A stretch of DNA of 64,000 nt from Marinomonas sp. THO17 (GTDB lineage Bacteria; Pseudomonadota; Gammaproteobacteria; Pseudomonadales; Marinomonadaceae). Each line of letters opens with the position of its first letter. The first letter of the stretch is position 1. The notes beneath the pieces are model-generated. The model did no database searches, had not been told where the DNA came from, and saw nothing but the letters and a program-made list of their open reading frames with translations. The position numbers were made by a program, and so were the translations under genes. Shown in pieces: positions 52,679 through 63,454 of the stretch. The stretch is taken from contig NZ_AP031575.1 in assembly GCF_040436405.1 (NCBI RefSeq), positions 996,501 through 1,060,500 of the forward strand, in the 5' to 3' direction.

Positions 52679-53164
52679 TTACAGCATGACTTGCCAGTAA
52701 CCCACATCATGCCAAGCATCAAATTTTCTTCCCACTTTAGCAAAGTGTCCGACCTTTTCCATGCCAAACTTTTCATGCAGAGCAACACTGGCCGGATTTG
52801 GCAAAGTAATACAACCAATCACGGCTTGCAAATTCTGCTTTTTAAGTCGTTCAAATAATGCTTCATATAAGATGGTACCCAGCCCTTTTCCACCCTGCTC
52901 AGGATGAAGATATACACTGGCCTCAACCACAAACCGATACGCTGAACGCGCTTTCCATTGGCTTGCATAAGCATAACCTAGTATCTTGCCCTCAGCTTCG
53001 AAAACCAGCCAAGGCAAGCCAGTAGCATGTACCGCTTCCACCCTTTGCAATAAGTCCTTGGCACTAATGACCTCTTCTTCAAAGCTCACTATGGTATGAC
53101 TAATATAATGATTGTAGATAGCGAGAATGGCCTCAACATCATTGGCTGTTACTTCTCTTATCAT
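52679..53164 (-). CDS. GNAT acetyltransferase, phosphinothricin/methionine-sulfone type
   Basis: 161 residues. IREVTANDVEAILAIYNHYI, GYAYASQWKARSAYRFVVE, VEASVYLHPEQGGKGLGT and CITLPNPASVALHEKFGMEK match the Pat/MnaT (YncA) group, which N-acetylates phosphinothricin, methionine sulfoximine and related compounds. It is transcribed toward the microsatellite and may share a transcript with the DinB-like gene. Confidence 0.9.
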   Translation of the reverse strand: MIREVTANDVEAILAIYNHYISHTIVSFEEEVISAKDLLQRVEAVHATGLPWLVFEAEGKILGYAYASQWKARSAYRFVVEASVYLHPEQGGKGLGTILYEALFERLKKQNLQAVIGCITLPNPASVALHEKFGMEKVGHFAKVGRKFDAWHDVGYWQVML

Positions 53165-53342
53165 GAACGATTCCTCTTATCTTTTATAACGAGTGATTCC
53201 TCTTTGAAGGCACTTCATACCTATTACAAAACTTTCAAAAGCTTTCTTTAGTTTCATTAAAGTCTCAAGAACTTCCGCTGCGAAAGAAGCTTGGTAGACT
53301 GCGATGCATTCAAAAAACAAGCAAAAAAGTAGTGAGTCAAAC

Positions 53343-54626
53343 ATGATCATTAATGAAACCATGACGGTACGTGACCAACGTATCAGCAAAGCAATTCTAG
53401 CCATTGCCGCCATTGTTATTTTTATGGCAACTTTTGCAGGAAAAATGCCAGGAGGCATGATTGGGGCTATAGGTATTATGGTGGTTGTCGGCACCATACT
53501 CAACTTTGTCGGTGACCGAACGCCTATTATCAATCAATTTTTTGGTGGTGGCGCGATTGTGGTGATTTTTGGCTCAGCTTATCTTTTTCACAGTGGCTTC
53601 TTCCCTGCCAAAGCGGATGACAATATCACTACCTTTATGAAAAGCGGCGGTTTCTTAGCCTTCTATGTAGCCAGCTTAGTCACAGGTTCTATCTTAGGCA
53701 TGGACACACAAACACTGAAAAAAGCGGCATTGAAATACATTCCTGTCATTTTAGGATCCGCTTTTGTTGCCTGTACCCTTACTGGTGTCGTTGGCATGTT
53801 AGTTAGCAAAGATTTTTATGATTCTGTCATGCTGATTGCGCTACCAATCATGGGCGGTGGCATGGGGGCGGGCGCCGTACCTTTGGTAGAAATCATGTCT
53901 GGTAAAACCGGCATGAACGCAGAAACCCTGATGTCGCAAATGGTACCAGCACTAGCGATTGGTAACGCCATTGCTATTGTCATGGCAGGTTTATTGAACA
54001 AATTGGGGCAGATGGCACCAAGTCTAACCGGTAATGGTCAACTGATCCGTGGTCAACAAGCCATCGCGGAAGACAGCGCGGAAACAAGTTCCTTAAATGT
54101 CACCATTTTAGGTGTGGGCGCTTTGTTGGCAGTGAGCATGTATTTTGTTGGTACGCTACTCTCTAGTTTCATCAACATGCACACCTACGCCTTGATGATC
54201 TTATCGATTGCCTTGATAAAGGTATCTGGCATCATGCCAAAAGCGTTAGAAAACGCAGCACATACTTGGTACAAATTCGTTGTAAGTAACTTAACTCCTG
54301 CTCTATTGGTAGGAATCGGTGTGGCTTACACGGATCTAAACCAGATTTTGAATGCCTTATCACCACTCTACTTCTTCTTGGTCTTCATTACCGTCATGGG
54401 CGCTATTCTGGGTGCAGGCCTAATCGGTTGGTTAATGGGCTTTTATCCAATAGAAGCCGCCATTACCGGTGGTTTATGTATGGCCAACATGGGCGGTACG
54501 GGCGATGTTGCAGTACTAGCAGCCAGCAAACGTATGGAATTGATGCCATTTGCTCAAATCTCTTCGCGTATTGGTGGGGCCTTTATGCTGATTCTTGCTA
54601 CCCTTGTGGTTCAGGCCATCGCTTAA
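53343..54626 (+). CDS. 2-hydroxycarboxylate transporter family carrier (CitS-like)
   Basis: About 427 residues from the ATG at 53343 (GTGAG upstream); an ATG at 53304 in frame is an alternative. About 11-12 membrane helices with the 2HCT signatures, including two re-entrant GG motifs: LPIMGGGMGAGAVPL in the first half and GGLCMANMGGTGDVAVL in the second. Members carry citrate, malate or similar acids with sodium or protons. The adjacent sensor and regulator genes suggest control by external dicarboxylate or citrate. Confidence 0.92.
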   Translation: MIINETMTVRDQRISKAILAIAAIVIFMATFAGKMPGGMIGAIGIMVVVGTILNFVGDRTPIINQFFGGGAIVVIFGSAYLFHSGFFPAKADDNITTFMKSGGFLAFYVASLVTGSILGMDTQTLKKAALKYIPVILGSAFVACTLTGVVGMLVSKDFYDSVMLIALPIMGGGMGAGAVPLVEIMSGKTGMNAETLMSQMVPALAIGNAIAIVMAGLLNKLGQMAPSLTGNGQLIRGQQAIAEDSAETSSLNVTILGVGALLAVSMYFVGTLLSSFINMHTYALMILSIALIKVSGIMPKALENAAHTWYKFVVSNLTPALLVGIGVAYTDLNQILNALSPLYFFLVFITVMGAILGAGLIGWLMGFYPIEAAITGGLCMANMGGTGDVAVLAASKRMELMPFAQISSRIGGAFMLILATLVVQAIA

Positions 54627-54639
54627 TAATTTCACCCTC

Positions 54640-54673
54640 GATCAGAAGGGGGATTCCAGCCCCTCTTCTGATC
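54640..54673 (+). terminator. hairpin after the 2HCT carrier
   Basis: GATCAGAAGGGG pairs with CCCCTCTTCTGATC (one bulge). The T-run is weak, so it may attenuate rather than fully stop transcription into the sensor gene. Confidence 0.7.
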
Positions 54674-54727
54674 ACCCTTTCTGCCTCCCCCTTTCTTTGT
54701 CAGCTTTAGTCGCCTGTTTTAATCCGC

Positions 54728-54733
54728 TATAAT
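54728..54733 (+). promoter_or_regulatory. -10 promoter element of the sensor-regulator operon
   Basis: A perfect TATAAT 33 bases before the sensor kinase ATG, with a weak TTAGTC about 16 bases upstream as -35. Confidence 0.55.
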
Positions 54734-54765
54734 TGGGATTTATTTTGTCAAAACCTATCTCAAAT

Positions 54766-56364
54766 ATGACGCTCAAGTCTTATCTCGCTCTGATCACCCT
54801 ATCCACTATCACCCTGCTCATTATCGCTGCGGCCGCAATGTTTGGTTATGTGTTACGCACGGCCTATTTGGACAACATCAGTCAACGCGGATTGGAATTG
54901 GCAAGAGTCATCGCCCATGACGACACAGTCATTAAAGCCGTAAAAAACAGCAACCAAGGACAAGCAGCCAATATCCAACAGTATGTGGAAGACATGCGCC
55001 AACAAACCGACGCCTCTTTCATTGTTGTCGTGAATGCTCAAGCTCTTCGTCTTAGTCATCCCTTGGCTGAGCGTGTGGGTCAAGCCTTTGTGGGTGAAGA
55101 TATCTACCCCGTACTGAAAATGGGTCAAAGCTACACCAATGTGGCGAAAGGGTCTTTAGGTGAGGCCATACGAAACTTCACACCGGTATTTGATCAAGAC
55201 AAGATTATTGGAGCCGTGAGCGTTGGTTATTTATCAAAAACCACCAGTGAGCTTATCTATCAACACTTAAAAGAAGCCGCTTGGTTGGTGATTTTACTGT
55301 ATTTTATTGGCGTATTAATCGCCATGATATTCATCGCCAAATTAAAACGTACTTTTTTAACGCTTGAACCAGAAGAGATTGTTCACAAGTTCAAAGAGCA
55401 AGAACTCATTCTCGACAGCATTCGTGATGGCATTATTGCGGTCAATCACGAACAACAAATTACCGCCGTTAACAGCATGGCAATGGAATGGCTGACTATG
55501 AAGGCGCTCACGCCGAATGAAGTCATCAATAAATCATTGAAGCATTATTCACAGAGCCTTTCTCACTTTGCACTCGAAGCGCAAGGTCACATTATTCAAC
55601 GCCATTTCAGTATTGGTAAACTGGATTTTCTCGCCACCCTTTATCCCTTAGCCTATGCAAAAGATAACTTTGGTTACGTCATTGTTTTTTACCCTGATCA
55701 TGGTGAGAAGTCCCTCGAACAAGAACTCACCAGTACAAAAAACTACGCCGACTTACTGCGCGCCAAAACCCATGAATATACCAATCGCCTTAATGTTCTG
55801 TCGGGTATGCTTCAAGCCGAACGCTATCCAGAGGCGGTGGAATTTCTGCAGCAAGAGAGTGATGGTGACCAAGCCATGCTACGTCAGATCATTCAAACCA
55901 TTGAAAACAGTGCTGTAGCAGGACTCATTTTTGCGAAGCATAATAAAGCAAAAGACCTACAGCTTGAATTATTGATCGACAGCGATTGCCAGCTCGGTCT
56001 TTATTCACCACAAGTTAATGAAGCCTTGGTCACCCTGTTAGGCAATTTACTTGACAATGCCATGCTGGCGGCTTGGCATAATCGCCATGTGAGAACGGCT
56101 TTCGTCAAGCTCTTTATCAGTGACCGTAATGCTCATATCATGCTACAAGTAGAAGACAGTGGTGCAGGTATAGACGCCAAGTTAGAAAATCGAATATTAG
56201 ACTTTGGTGTCAGCAGCAAACACAATACCGAGCAAAATGGTATTGGACTTTATCTGGTGAGGAAAATCGTTGACCAATTTCATGGCAGTTTGGATTGGGA
56301 GCGCAGCGAAGAAAATACCACCGTTTTTAGTATTTATTTGGACAAACAGGCCTTAAAAAGATGA
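54766..56364 (+). CDS. sensor histidine kinase, DcuS/CitA family
   Basis: About 532 residues from the ATG at 54766; a TTG at 54733 lies in the -10 element and is rejected. Two membrane helices (LALITLSTITLLIIAAAAMF and LVILLYFIGVLIAMIFIAK) enclose a periplasmic PAS-like sensor with DASFIVVVNAQALRLSHPLA. A cytoplasmic PAS domain, a KTHEYTNRLNVLSGMLQ phosphoacceptor region and an ATPase domain (LGNLLDNAML, DSGAGID, NGIGLYLVRKIVDQ) follow. It most likely senses citrate or a dicarboxylate and controls the carrier upstream. Confidence 0.93.
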   Translation: MTLKSYLALITLSTITLLIIAAAAMFGYVLRTAYLDNISQRGLELARVIAHDDTVIKAVKNSNQGQAANIQQYVEDMRQQTDASFIVVVNAQALRLSHPLAERVGQAFVGEDIYPVLKMGQSYTNVAKGSLGEAIRNFTPVFDQDKIIGAVSVGYLSKTTSELIYQHLKEAAWLVILLYFIGVLIAMIFIAKLKRTFLTLEPEEIVHKFKEQELILDSIRDGIIAVNHEQQITAVNSMAMEWLTMKALTPNEVINKSLKHYSQSLSHFALEAQGHIIQRHFSIGKLDFLATLYPLAYAKDNFGYVIVFYPDHGEKSLEQELTSTKNYADLLRAKTHEYTNRLNVLSGMLQAERYPEAVEFLQQESDGDQAMLRQIIQTIENSAVAGLIFAKHNKAKDLQLELLIDSDCQLGLYSPQVNEALVTLLGNLLDNAMLAAWHNRHVRTAFVKLFISDRNAHIMLQVEDSGAGIDAKLENRILDFGVSSKHNTEQNGIGLYLVRKIVDQFHGSLDWERSEENTTVFSIYLDKQALKR

Positions 56365-57044
56365 CCAGCATTGCGGTAATGATTGTGGAAGATGACCTTA
56401 GAGCCAGCTATGTGCTTGAATCCACCATTAATCAACAAACGGGATACAATGTGGTGGCCGTTTGTGAGTCCTTGGCCGAAGCTCAACTGAAAGCGGCTGC
56501 CTTTCAACCCGAGTTGGTCATGGTGGACATCAGTCTTCCTGATGGTAATGGCTTACAGCTCATCCAAAGACTTAAACAGGATTTACCTAACGCCAGTTTT
56601 ATCATGACCACAGCTGAGCGTGAAACCAAAACCATCGAAAAAGCCATTCAATTAGGCGTAATGGATTATTTGGTCAAACCCATTCGTATGTCTAGGGTTG
56701 AACAAGCTTTGGCTGATTACACTGAATTCAAGCAACGCATCAACAAACTGGACAGAGTCGATCAACAAGATATCGACGCCTTATTTAGAAAAAAATCAAG
56801 CCAAGATAAAAGTCGTAAAACCCCTAAAGGAATAGACGAAACTACCTTAGAGGTCTTGCTAGAACACCTGAAAAAGATGGGCAACGGACCTTTCACTGCG
56901 GACGACATTGGTGCAGCCGTTAGCTTGAGCCGAATTACCGCACGCCGTTATTTAGAGTATCTAGAAACGCAAGGTCAAGTATCCATGACACTGGATTACA
57001 AAACTGGCGGACGCCCTAAACAGCTTTATAGCAAAACCCTATAA
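56361..57044 (+). CDS. response regulator, DcuR/CitB family
   Basis: 227 residues; its start overlaps the kinase stop (ATGA). The receiver domain has IVEDDLRASYVLE, the phosphoacceptor in LVMVDISLPDGNG, and the VKPIRMSR segment with the conserved lysine. The C-terminal part (GPFTADDIGAAVSLSRITAR) is a DcuR/CitB-type helix-turn-helix. It probably activates the adjoining 2HCT gene. Confidence 0.93.
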   Translation: MTSIAVMIVEDDLRASYVLESTINQQTGYNVVAVCESLAEAQLKAAAFQPELVMVDISLPDGNGLQLIQRLKQDLPNASFIMTTAERETKTIEKAIQLGVMDYLVKPIRMSRVEQALADYTEFKQRINKLDRVDQQDIDALFRKKSSQDKSRKTPKGIDETTLEVLLEHLKKMGNGPFTADDIGAAVSLSRITARRYLEYLETQGQVSMTLDYKTGGRPKQLYSKTL

Positions 57045-57053
57045 AAAATCTGT

Positions 57054-57587
57054 TTGTTGCTCAATGTCATCAAATTGGCTATTAACAATGCCTCAAAGCT
57101 TATCATTCCTATTTGCCTGCTTGGTTTTGTGGTGCAGCTTGATTATGATAAGCCCATGAACAAGCCCAAGCATTTCATTCAAGCCATGTCGAATAAAATT
57201 CGAGGGCTGTTTAAACCTAAGCCACGCCCTCTCAATACCCTGTTTATCGGTATCGATTATGCTTGCTTTTGCTTGGCTGAAGCGTTACTTCAAGGCAAAG
57301 CTGGCAGACCTGTTACTATCGCAGCCTTTATTGATGATGAACCTTGGAACAATCGAACCAGCGTGTTGGGCTCCACTGTTTATTCTCCTAGTGAAATATC
57401 CGCATTGGTGCCCAAACATCAAGTAGATATGATTATTCAAATTGAAGGGGAATCTCTGGAAATTGCCAGCAATATTTGGCAAGGCATATTGGCAACTGGC
57501 GTAAAGGTCCTCACCCTTAACTTGGATCAAGACCTTAACGAACAGCTAGATACAGTACGAGAACACAGCCTACTTTGTCGACAATAG
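57054..57587 (+). CDS. hypothetical protein with a Rossmann-like domain
   Basis: Up to 177 residues from a TTG at 57054; an ATG at 57156 giving 143 residues is an alternative. A first hydrophobic stretch (IIPICLLGFVVQL) occurs only in the longer form. The rest has NTLFIGIDYACFCLAEALLQ and VTIAAFIDDEPWNNRTSVLG, like the nucleotide-binding N-terminal domain (CoA-binding/CapD-like) of sugar epimerase relatives. It follows the regulator closely and could be co-transcribed. Its end overlaps the convergent gene by 18 bases. Confidence 0.65.
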   Translation: MLLNVIKLAINNASKLIIPICLLGFVVQLDYDKPMNKPKHFIQAMSNKIRGLFKPKPRPLNTLFIGIDYACFCLAEALLQGKAGRPVTIAAFIDDEPWNNRTSVLGSTVYSPSEISALVPKHQVDMIIQIEGESLEIASNIWQGILATGVKVLTLNLDQDLNEQLDTVREHSLLCRQ

Positions 57588-58079
57588 GGCCAATTGCTCA
57601 ATCGGCATGGTCATCGCCATATGCAAAGATTGTTGAGAGCTCATTGGCACAGCGTCTAGAGCATTGGAATAAAAAGCTTGCGGTAATTGAATATCGTTTC
57701 TTTGCGCCAATAAAGTACGCACCTGTCGAATATCGACACTGTCTTGTTGCTTGAGCTGCTGTAACTCATCTGCATTCAAACTGGCCGTTGCGCCACCCGG
57801 CAAATAAATTGTCCCTGTCACAAAATCAACGCCAAAAGCGACCACACCAGGCACAAAGAACAAAAGCAAACCTATCGCATTAAGAGCCACCACTCCAGCA
57901 TCAATCGGCCCATGACTCAGACCACGACGATCAGGATAAAGAAGGGTGCCACAGGCGGTCAACTGAGACACTAACAACAGACCGACAATCGCTTTGATAA
58001 ATCTTGAATCACGTCCCTTATTTAGATGATAAGACTGTAAAACCGCTTGCTCGGATAAGACATTTGTCACTTTGATCAT
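57570..58079 (-). CDS. hypothetical lipoprotein
   Basis: About 169 residues from the ATG at 58079; a TTG at 58097 is also in frame. A hydrophobic segment AIVGLLLVSQLTACGTLLYP carries a lipobox, but it starts unusually late (about residue 24), so the true start may be further in. Another membrane-like stretch, VALNAIGLLLFFVPGVVAFG, follows. It resembles small lipoproteins of the YceK/YidQ type. The function is unknown. Confidence 0.65.
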   Translation of the reverse strand: MIKVTNVLSEQAVLQSYHLNKGRDSRFIKAIVGLLLVSQLTACGTLLYPDRRGLSHGPIDAGVVALNAIGLLLFFVPGVVAFGVDFVTGTIYLPGGATASLNADELQQLKQQDSVDIRQVRTLLAQRNDIQLPQAFYSNALDAVPMSSQQSLHMAMTMPIEQLALLSTK

Positions 58080-58203
58080 TGGACTCACTCTTTTCAACTC
58101 ATAGTGAAATCACTTTAGCTGCTTATCCGATACTCTGCCAAAACTCGAACAAATTATTACACAATCCTTTCAGGTAACCGACGCTTACCTTTAAGAAAAG
58201 CCA

Positions 58204-59427
58204 TCAGGCTTTCGAAATATTGGTCAATTGATCATCGACTTTATTGGCAACATAAGCCCCAATGGGGAAGGCACTGGTAGCAGCAGGAGAAGGCGCATTA
58301 CAAACATGCAAAGTGCGCTCACTATCAGCAAAAAGGAAATCATGTACTAGTGAACCATCTTTCATCACGGCTTGTGCACGAATCCCAGTAGGATATGGTT
58401 GTAAGTCCTCCAGCTCAATAAGATCACAGTATTTACGCACCTGCTGTAAATAGCCAGCTTTGAACCAAGAGTTTTTCGTTTCGATTAATCCGGTTTTCCA
58501 ATAGGTTTTGAGTAACCGCCAGAAACCAGGAAAAGACAACATCTCAGCCACATCTTTTATACTAAAATTAATGCGACCATAGCCTTCTCTCTTCCAACCT
58601 TGCACCGCATTGGGACCCACCATTATCGAGCCGTCAATCATACGCGTCAGGTGAATGCCAAGAAAAGGTAGCTCAGGATCTGGAATAGGATAAATGAGGT
58701 GCTTCACAATATTATTGTGATGTGCGGGTAATTGATAATACTCACCACGAAAAGGAATTATTTGAAAATCCGTTGGAATCTTCAGCATTTTGCTCAATCG
58801 ATCAGCCATTACTCCACCACAACTGACCAGAAAATCAACCTGCAAATGATTTTTTTTAAATTTGATGTCGACATAATGCTTGTGTTCTTCTAAATCCACG
58901 ACTTCACTTTCTAACATCAAAGCACCACCCGCATGCTCAAATAGTTCAGCCAGTTTGAAGCAAATTTGTTGATAATTCACTATACCAGTAGAAGGCACAT
59001 ACATTGCGGCAACGCCTTTAATATTTGGCTCGCGACGATTTAATTCCGCTTCATCAAGTAATTCCACCTTTAAACCATTTTCACGGCATTGCTTGTGCAA
59101 GACCAGCATGCGCTCAACTTCCACTTCATTAGTGGCGACCAGCAATTTACCGCACTCTTCAAAATCAATACCGTGTTCACGACAGAAAGCTTTGGTGTCT
59201 TTTGCACCACGAAAGCAGAAATCGGCTTTGAGCGAACCCGGAGCGTAATAGACACCTGAATGAATCACACCAGAGTTATGACTCGTTTGATGCAAACCAA
59301 CTTGCGCCTCTTTCTCTATCAACAAAACTCGATATTTTGGATAACGGGTTTGTAATTGCCACGCCGTGGATAAGCCCACAATACCGCCACCTATAACAGC
59401 AATATCGTACAGAGACTTTTGAAACAT
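58204..59427 (-). CDS. lhgO: L-2-hydroxyglutarate oxidase/dehydrogenase
   Basis: 407 residues, as expected for LhgO. FAD-binding start YDIAVIGGGIVGLSTAWQLQ, then GLHQTSHNSGVIHSGVYYAPG, VSCGGVMADRLSKMLKI, and GIHLTRMIDGSIMVGPNA with the substrate-binding region. It oxidises L-2-hydroxyglutarate to 2-oxoglutarate and sends electrons to the quinone pool. It is near the 2-oxoglutarate branch genes (sucB, lpd). Confidence 0.93.
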   Translation of the reverse strand: MFQKSLYDIAVIGGGIVGLSTAWQLQTRYPKYRVLLIEKEAQVGLHQTSHNSGVIHSGVYYAPGSLKADFCFRGAKDTKAFCREHGIDFEECGKLLVATNEVEVERMLVLHKQCRENGLKVELLDEAELNRREPNIKGVAAMYVPSTGIVNYQQICFKLAELFEHAGGALMLESEVVDLEEHKHYVDIKFKKNHLQVDFLVSCGGVMADRLSKMLKIPTDFQIIPFRGEYYQLPAHHNNIVKHLIYPIPDPELPFLGIHLTRMIDGSIMVGPNAVQGWKREGYGRINFSIKDVAEMLSFPGFWRLLKTYWKTGLIETKNSWFKAGYLQQVRKYCDLIELEDLQPYPTGIRAQAVMKDGSLVHDFLFADSERTLHVCNAPSPAATSAFPIGAYVANKVDDQLTNISKA

Positions 59428-59456
59428 TCTGTAAACCTCCCAGACTGAATACTTTA

Positions 59457-59702
59457 TTATTGTTCATATTGTTCAATTTGGAGAAAAGTTATTTCATTTT
59501 TTTCCACATAGGCAAATCGAAAAAGATCTGGGTTGTCTGAATATAGACGTATGCACTTGTGACAAACACAGGCCGTGCCTTGCGCTTCTATTGGTAATAA
59601 AGCCAACATTTGTTGAGGAATAGATTCCACAAAACACCAACAGGCTTGTTCTTTTTCTAGACCACAAGCAGCATCTTGCTGGCAAAATGGACATTTAGAC
59701 AT
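59457..59702 (-). CDS. cysteine-rich CWC family protein
   Basis: 81 residues. MSKCPFCQQDAACGLEKEQACWCF has the CPxCQ and CWC signature, with a further CVCHKCI pair. The small CWC family is thought to bind metal, probably zinc; its role is unknown. It lies 29 bases upstream of lhgO on the same strand. Confidence 0.88.
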   Translation of the reverse strand: MSKCPFCQQDAACGLEKEQACWCFVESIPQQMLALLPIEAQGTACVCHKCIRLYSDNPDLFRFAYVEKNEITFLQIEQYEQ

Positions 59703-59713
59703 AGTATTCTCGC

Positions 59714-59744
59714 AAAAAAAATCCCCGCCAATGGCGAGGATTTT
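59714..59744 (-). terminator. rho-independent terminator of the suc operon
   Basis: AAAATCCTCGCC pairs with GGCGGGGATTTT around an ATT loop (minus strand), followed by a run of eight T. It ends the sucB-lpd-sucC-sucD transcript. Confidence 0.92.
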
Positions 59745-59774
59745 ATCATCTATGATGATGAATACATCACTTGC

Positions 59775-60647
59775 TTACCAGCCAGTGATTTCTTTCAATG
59801 CAGAACCTATGTCAGCAAGAGAACGAACTGTCTTAACGCCAGCGTCTTGTAGAGCAGCGAATTTCTCGTCAGCAGTACCTTTACCACCAGAAATGATCGC
59901 ACCAGCGTGACCCATACGCTTACCAGCAGGTGCCGTTACACCAGCAATGTAAGACACAACAGGCTTAGTCACGTTTGCTTTGATGTAAGCAGCCGCTTCT
60001 TCTTCCGCTGTACCACCGATTTCACCTATCATAACGATGGCTTCGGTTTGTGGATCGTTCTGGAACATTTCTAGAACGTCGATAAAGTTAGTACCAGGGA
60101 TTGGGTCACCACCGATACCAACACAAGTAGACTGACCGTAACCAGCATCCGTAGTTTGCTTAACCGCTTCGTAAGTCAAGGTACCAGAACGAGATACGAT
60201 ACCCACTTTACCTGGCAAGTGAATGTGGCCAGGCATGATACCTATCTTACATTCGCCTGGGGTGATTACACCTGGGCAGTTAGGACCGATTAGGCGAACA
60301 CCTAGCTCGTCACATTTTACTTTACAATCAAGCATATCAAGGGTTGGAACACCTTCAGTGATACAAACGATTAGCTTGATACCAGCGTTAGCTGCTTCTA
60401 GGATAGAGTCTTTTACGAAAGGAGCAGGAACATAGATAACAGAAGCTTCAGCGCCTGTTTCTTCTACCGCTTCTTTCACTGTGTTGAACACAGGAAGACC
60501 TAGGTGAGTTTGACCGCCTTTACCAGGCGTTACACCACCAACCATTTTTGTTCCGTAAGCAATGGCTTGCTCAGAGTGGAACGTACCTTGACCGCCAGTG
60601 AAACCCTGACAGATGACTTTCGTATCTTTGTTAATTAAGACAGACAT
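59775..60647 (-). CDS. sucD: succinyl-CoA synthetase alpha subunit
   Basis: 290 residues. [53 protein letters not shown] and the [14 protein letters not shown] motif with the phosphohistidine are all present. With SucC it makes succinate and ATP or GTP from succinyl-CoA in the TCA cycle. It starts two bases after the sucC stop. Confidence 0.98.
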   Translation of the reverse strand: MSVLINKDTKVICQGFTGGQGTFHSEQAIAYGTKMVGGVTPGKGGQTHLGLPVFNTVKEAVEETGAEASVIYVPAPFVKDSILEAANAGIKLIVCITEGVPTLDMLDCKVKCDELGVRLIGPNCPGVITPGECKIGIMPGHIHLPGKVGIVSRSGTLTYEAVKQTTDAGYGQSTCVGIGGDPIPGTNFIDVLEMFQNDPQTEAIVMIGEIGGTAEEEAAAYIKANVTKPVVSYIAGVTAPAGKRMGHAGAIISGGKGTADEKFAALQDAGVKTVRSLADIGSALKEITGW

Positions 60648-60649
60648 TA

Positions 60650-61816
60650 TTATTTGCCCTCCGCAGCTTTAACAACTTGTTCAGCTGCGTCTTTTAGACT
60701 TGTTGCAGCAATGATGTCTAGACCAGAGTTAGCGAGAACTTCACGGCCTTTCTCTGCGTTAGTACCTTCCAAACGTACAACAACAGGTACGTTTACGCCA
60801 ACTTGCTCAACCGCACCAATGATACCTTCTGCGATCATGTCACAACGTACGATACCACCAAAGATGTTAACCAATACGGCTTTAACATTGCTGTCAGAAA
60901 GGATGATTTTAAATGCTTCTGCTACACGTTCTTTAGTCGCACCACCACCAACGTCTAGGAAGTTAGCTGGCTTACCGCCGTGTAGGTTAACTATGTCCAT
61001 AGTACCCATTGCTAGGCCAGCACCGTTTACCATGCAACCTACGTTACCATCTAGAGCAACATAATTAAGCTCCCACTGAGCAGCATGTGCTTCACGCTCA
61101 TCTTCTTGAGATGGATCATGGAACTCTTGCATTTTCTTCTGACGGTATACCGCGTTGCTATCGATGTTGATCTTACCGTCTAGACAATGCAAGTTACCTT
61201 CGTCAGTGATGACTAGAGGGTTGATTTCTAGTAGAGCGAAGTCATAGTCATGGAACATTTGCGACAAACCAAGGAAGATCTTAGTGAACTGCTTGATTTG
61301 AGTTGGGTTTAGGCCCATTTTGAATGCCATTTCACGCGCTTGGTAAGGTTGAGCACCTACTAGCGGATCTATGATGGCTTTATGAATAAGTTCTGGCGTT
61401 TCTTCCGCAACTTTCTCGATTTCCACACCACCTTCAGTAGAAGCCATGAAAACCACTTTACGAGTCGAACGGTCAACAACAGCACCTAGGTACAATTCAT
61501 TGGCAATATCAGTGCAAGATTCAACAAGAATCTTAGCCACTGGCTGACCATTAGCGTCTGTTTGGTAAGTAACTAGGTTTTTACCCAACCAGTTAGCCGC
61601 AAAAGCTTTTACTTCGTCATAAGAATCTACAAGCTTCACACCACCCGCTTTACCGCGACCACCTGCGTGAACTTGAGCTTTAACAACCCACTTGTCGCCA
61701 CCAATTTTTTTCGCAGCTTCGACCGCCTCTTCTGGCGTATCTACTGCGTACCCTGTCGATACTGGCAGGCCATATTCAGCGAAAAGCTGTTTAGCCTGAT
61801 ATTCATGTAGGTTCAT
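60650..61816 (-). CDS. sucC: succinyl-CoA synthetase beta subunit
   Basis: 388 residues from the ATG at 61816 ([20 protein letters not shown]); the frame extends to 61894 but that part has no homology. It has the ATP-grasp domain ([19 protein letters not shown]) and the C-terminal CoA-ligase part ([31 protein letters not shown]). It provides nucleotide specificity in the heterotetramer. Confidence 0.98.
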   Translation of the reverse strand: MNLHEYQAKQLFAEYGLPVSTGYAVDTPEEAVEAAKKIGGDKWVVKAQVHAGGRGKAGGVKLVDSYDEVKAFAANWLGKNLVTYQTDANGQPVAKILVESCTDIANELYLGAVVDRSTRKVVFMASTEGGVEIEKVAEETPELIHKAIIDPLVGAQPYQAREMAFKMGLNPTQIKQFTKIFLGLSQMFHDYDFALLEINPLVITDEGNLHCLDGKINIDSNAVYRQKKMQEFHDPSQEDEREAHAAQWELNYVALDGNVGCMVNGAGLAMGTMDIVNLHGGKPANFLDVGGGATKERVAEAFKIILSDSNVKAVLVNIFGGIVRCDMIAEGIIGAVEQVGVNVPVVVRLEGTNAEKGREVLANSGLDIIAATSLKDAAEQVVKAAEGK

Positions 61817-61906
61817 TTGATTCTTCCGCTCATCTGAATGATTGACATAAGTTCTGTCGATTAAGACAGAAATTGCCGACTTAGGAGCCGGCAAATCTAA
61901 TTTTTA

Positions 61907-63361
<1,455 letters not shown>

Positions 63362-63454
63362 TCAGTCAAGCTAAGCGGCAGTAACCCAAACCATCGCCGC
63401 TCAGCATTCAGTTCATACCACTAGATGCGTATGAATCCTTAGATTTCAAGTACC

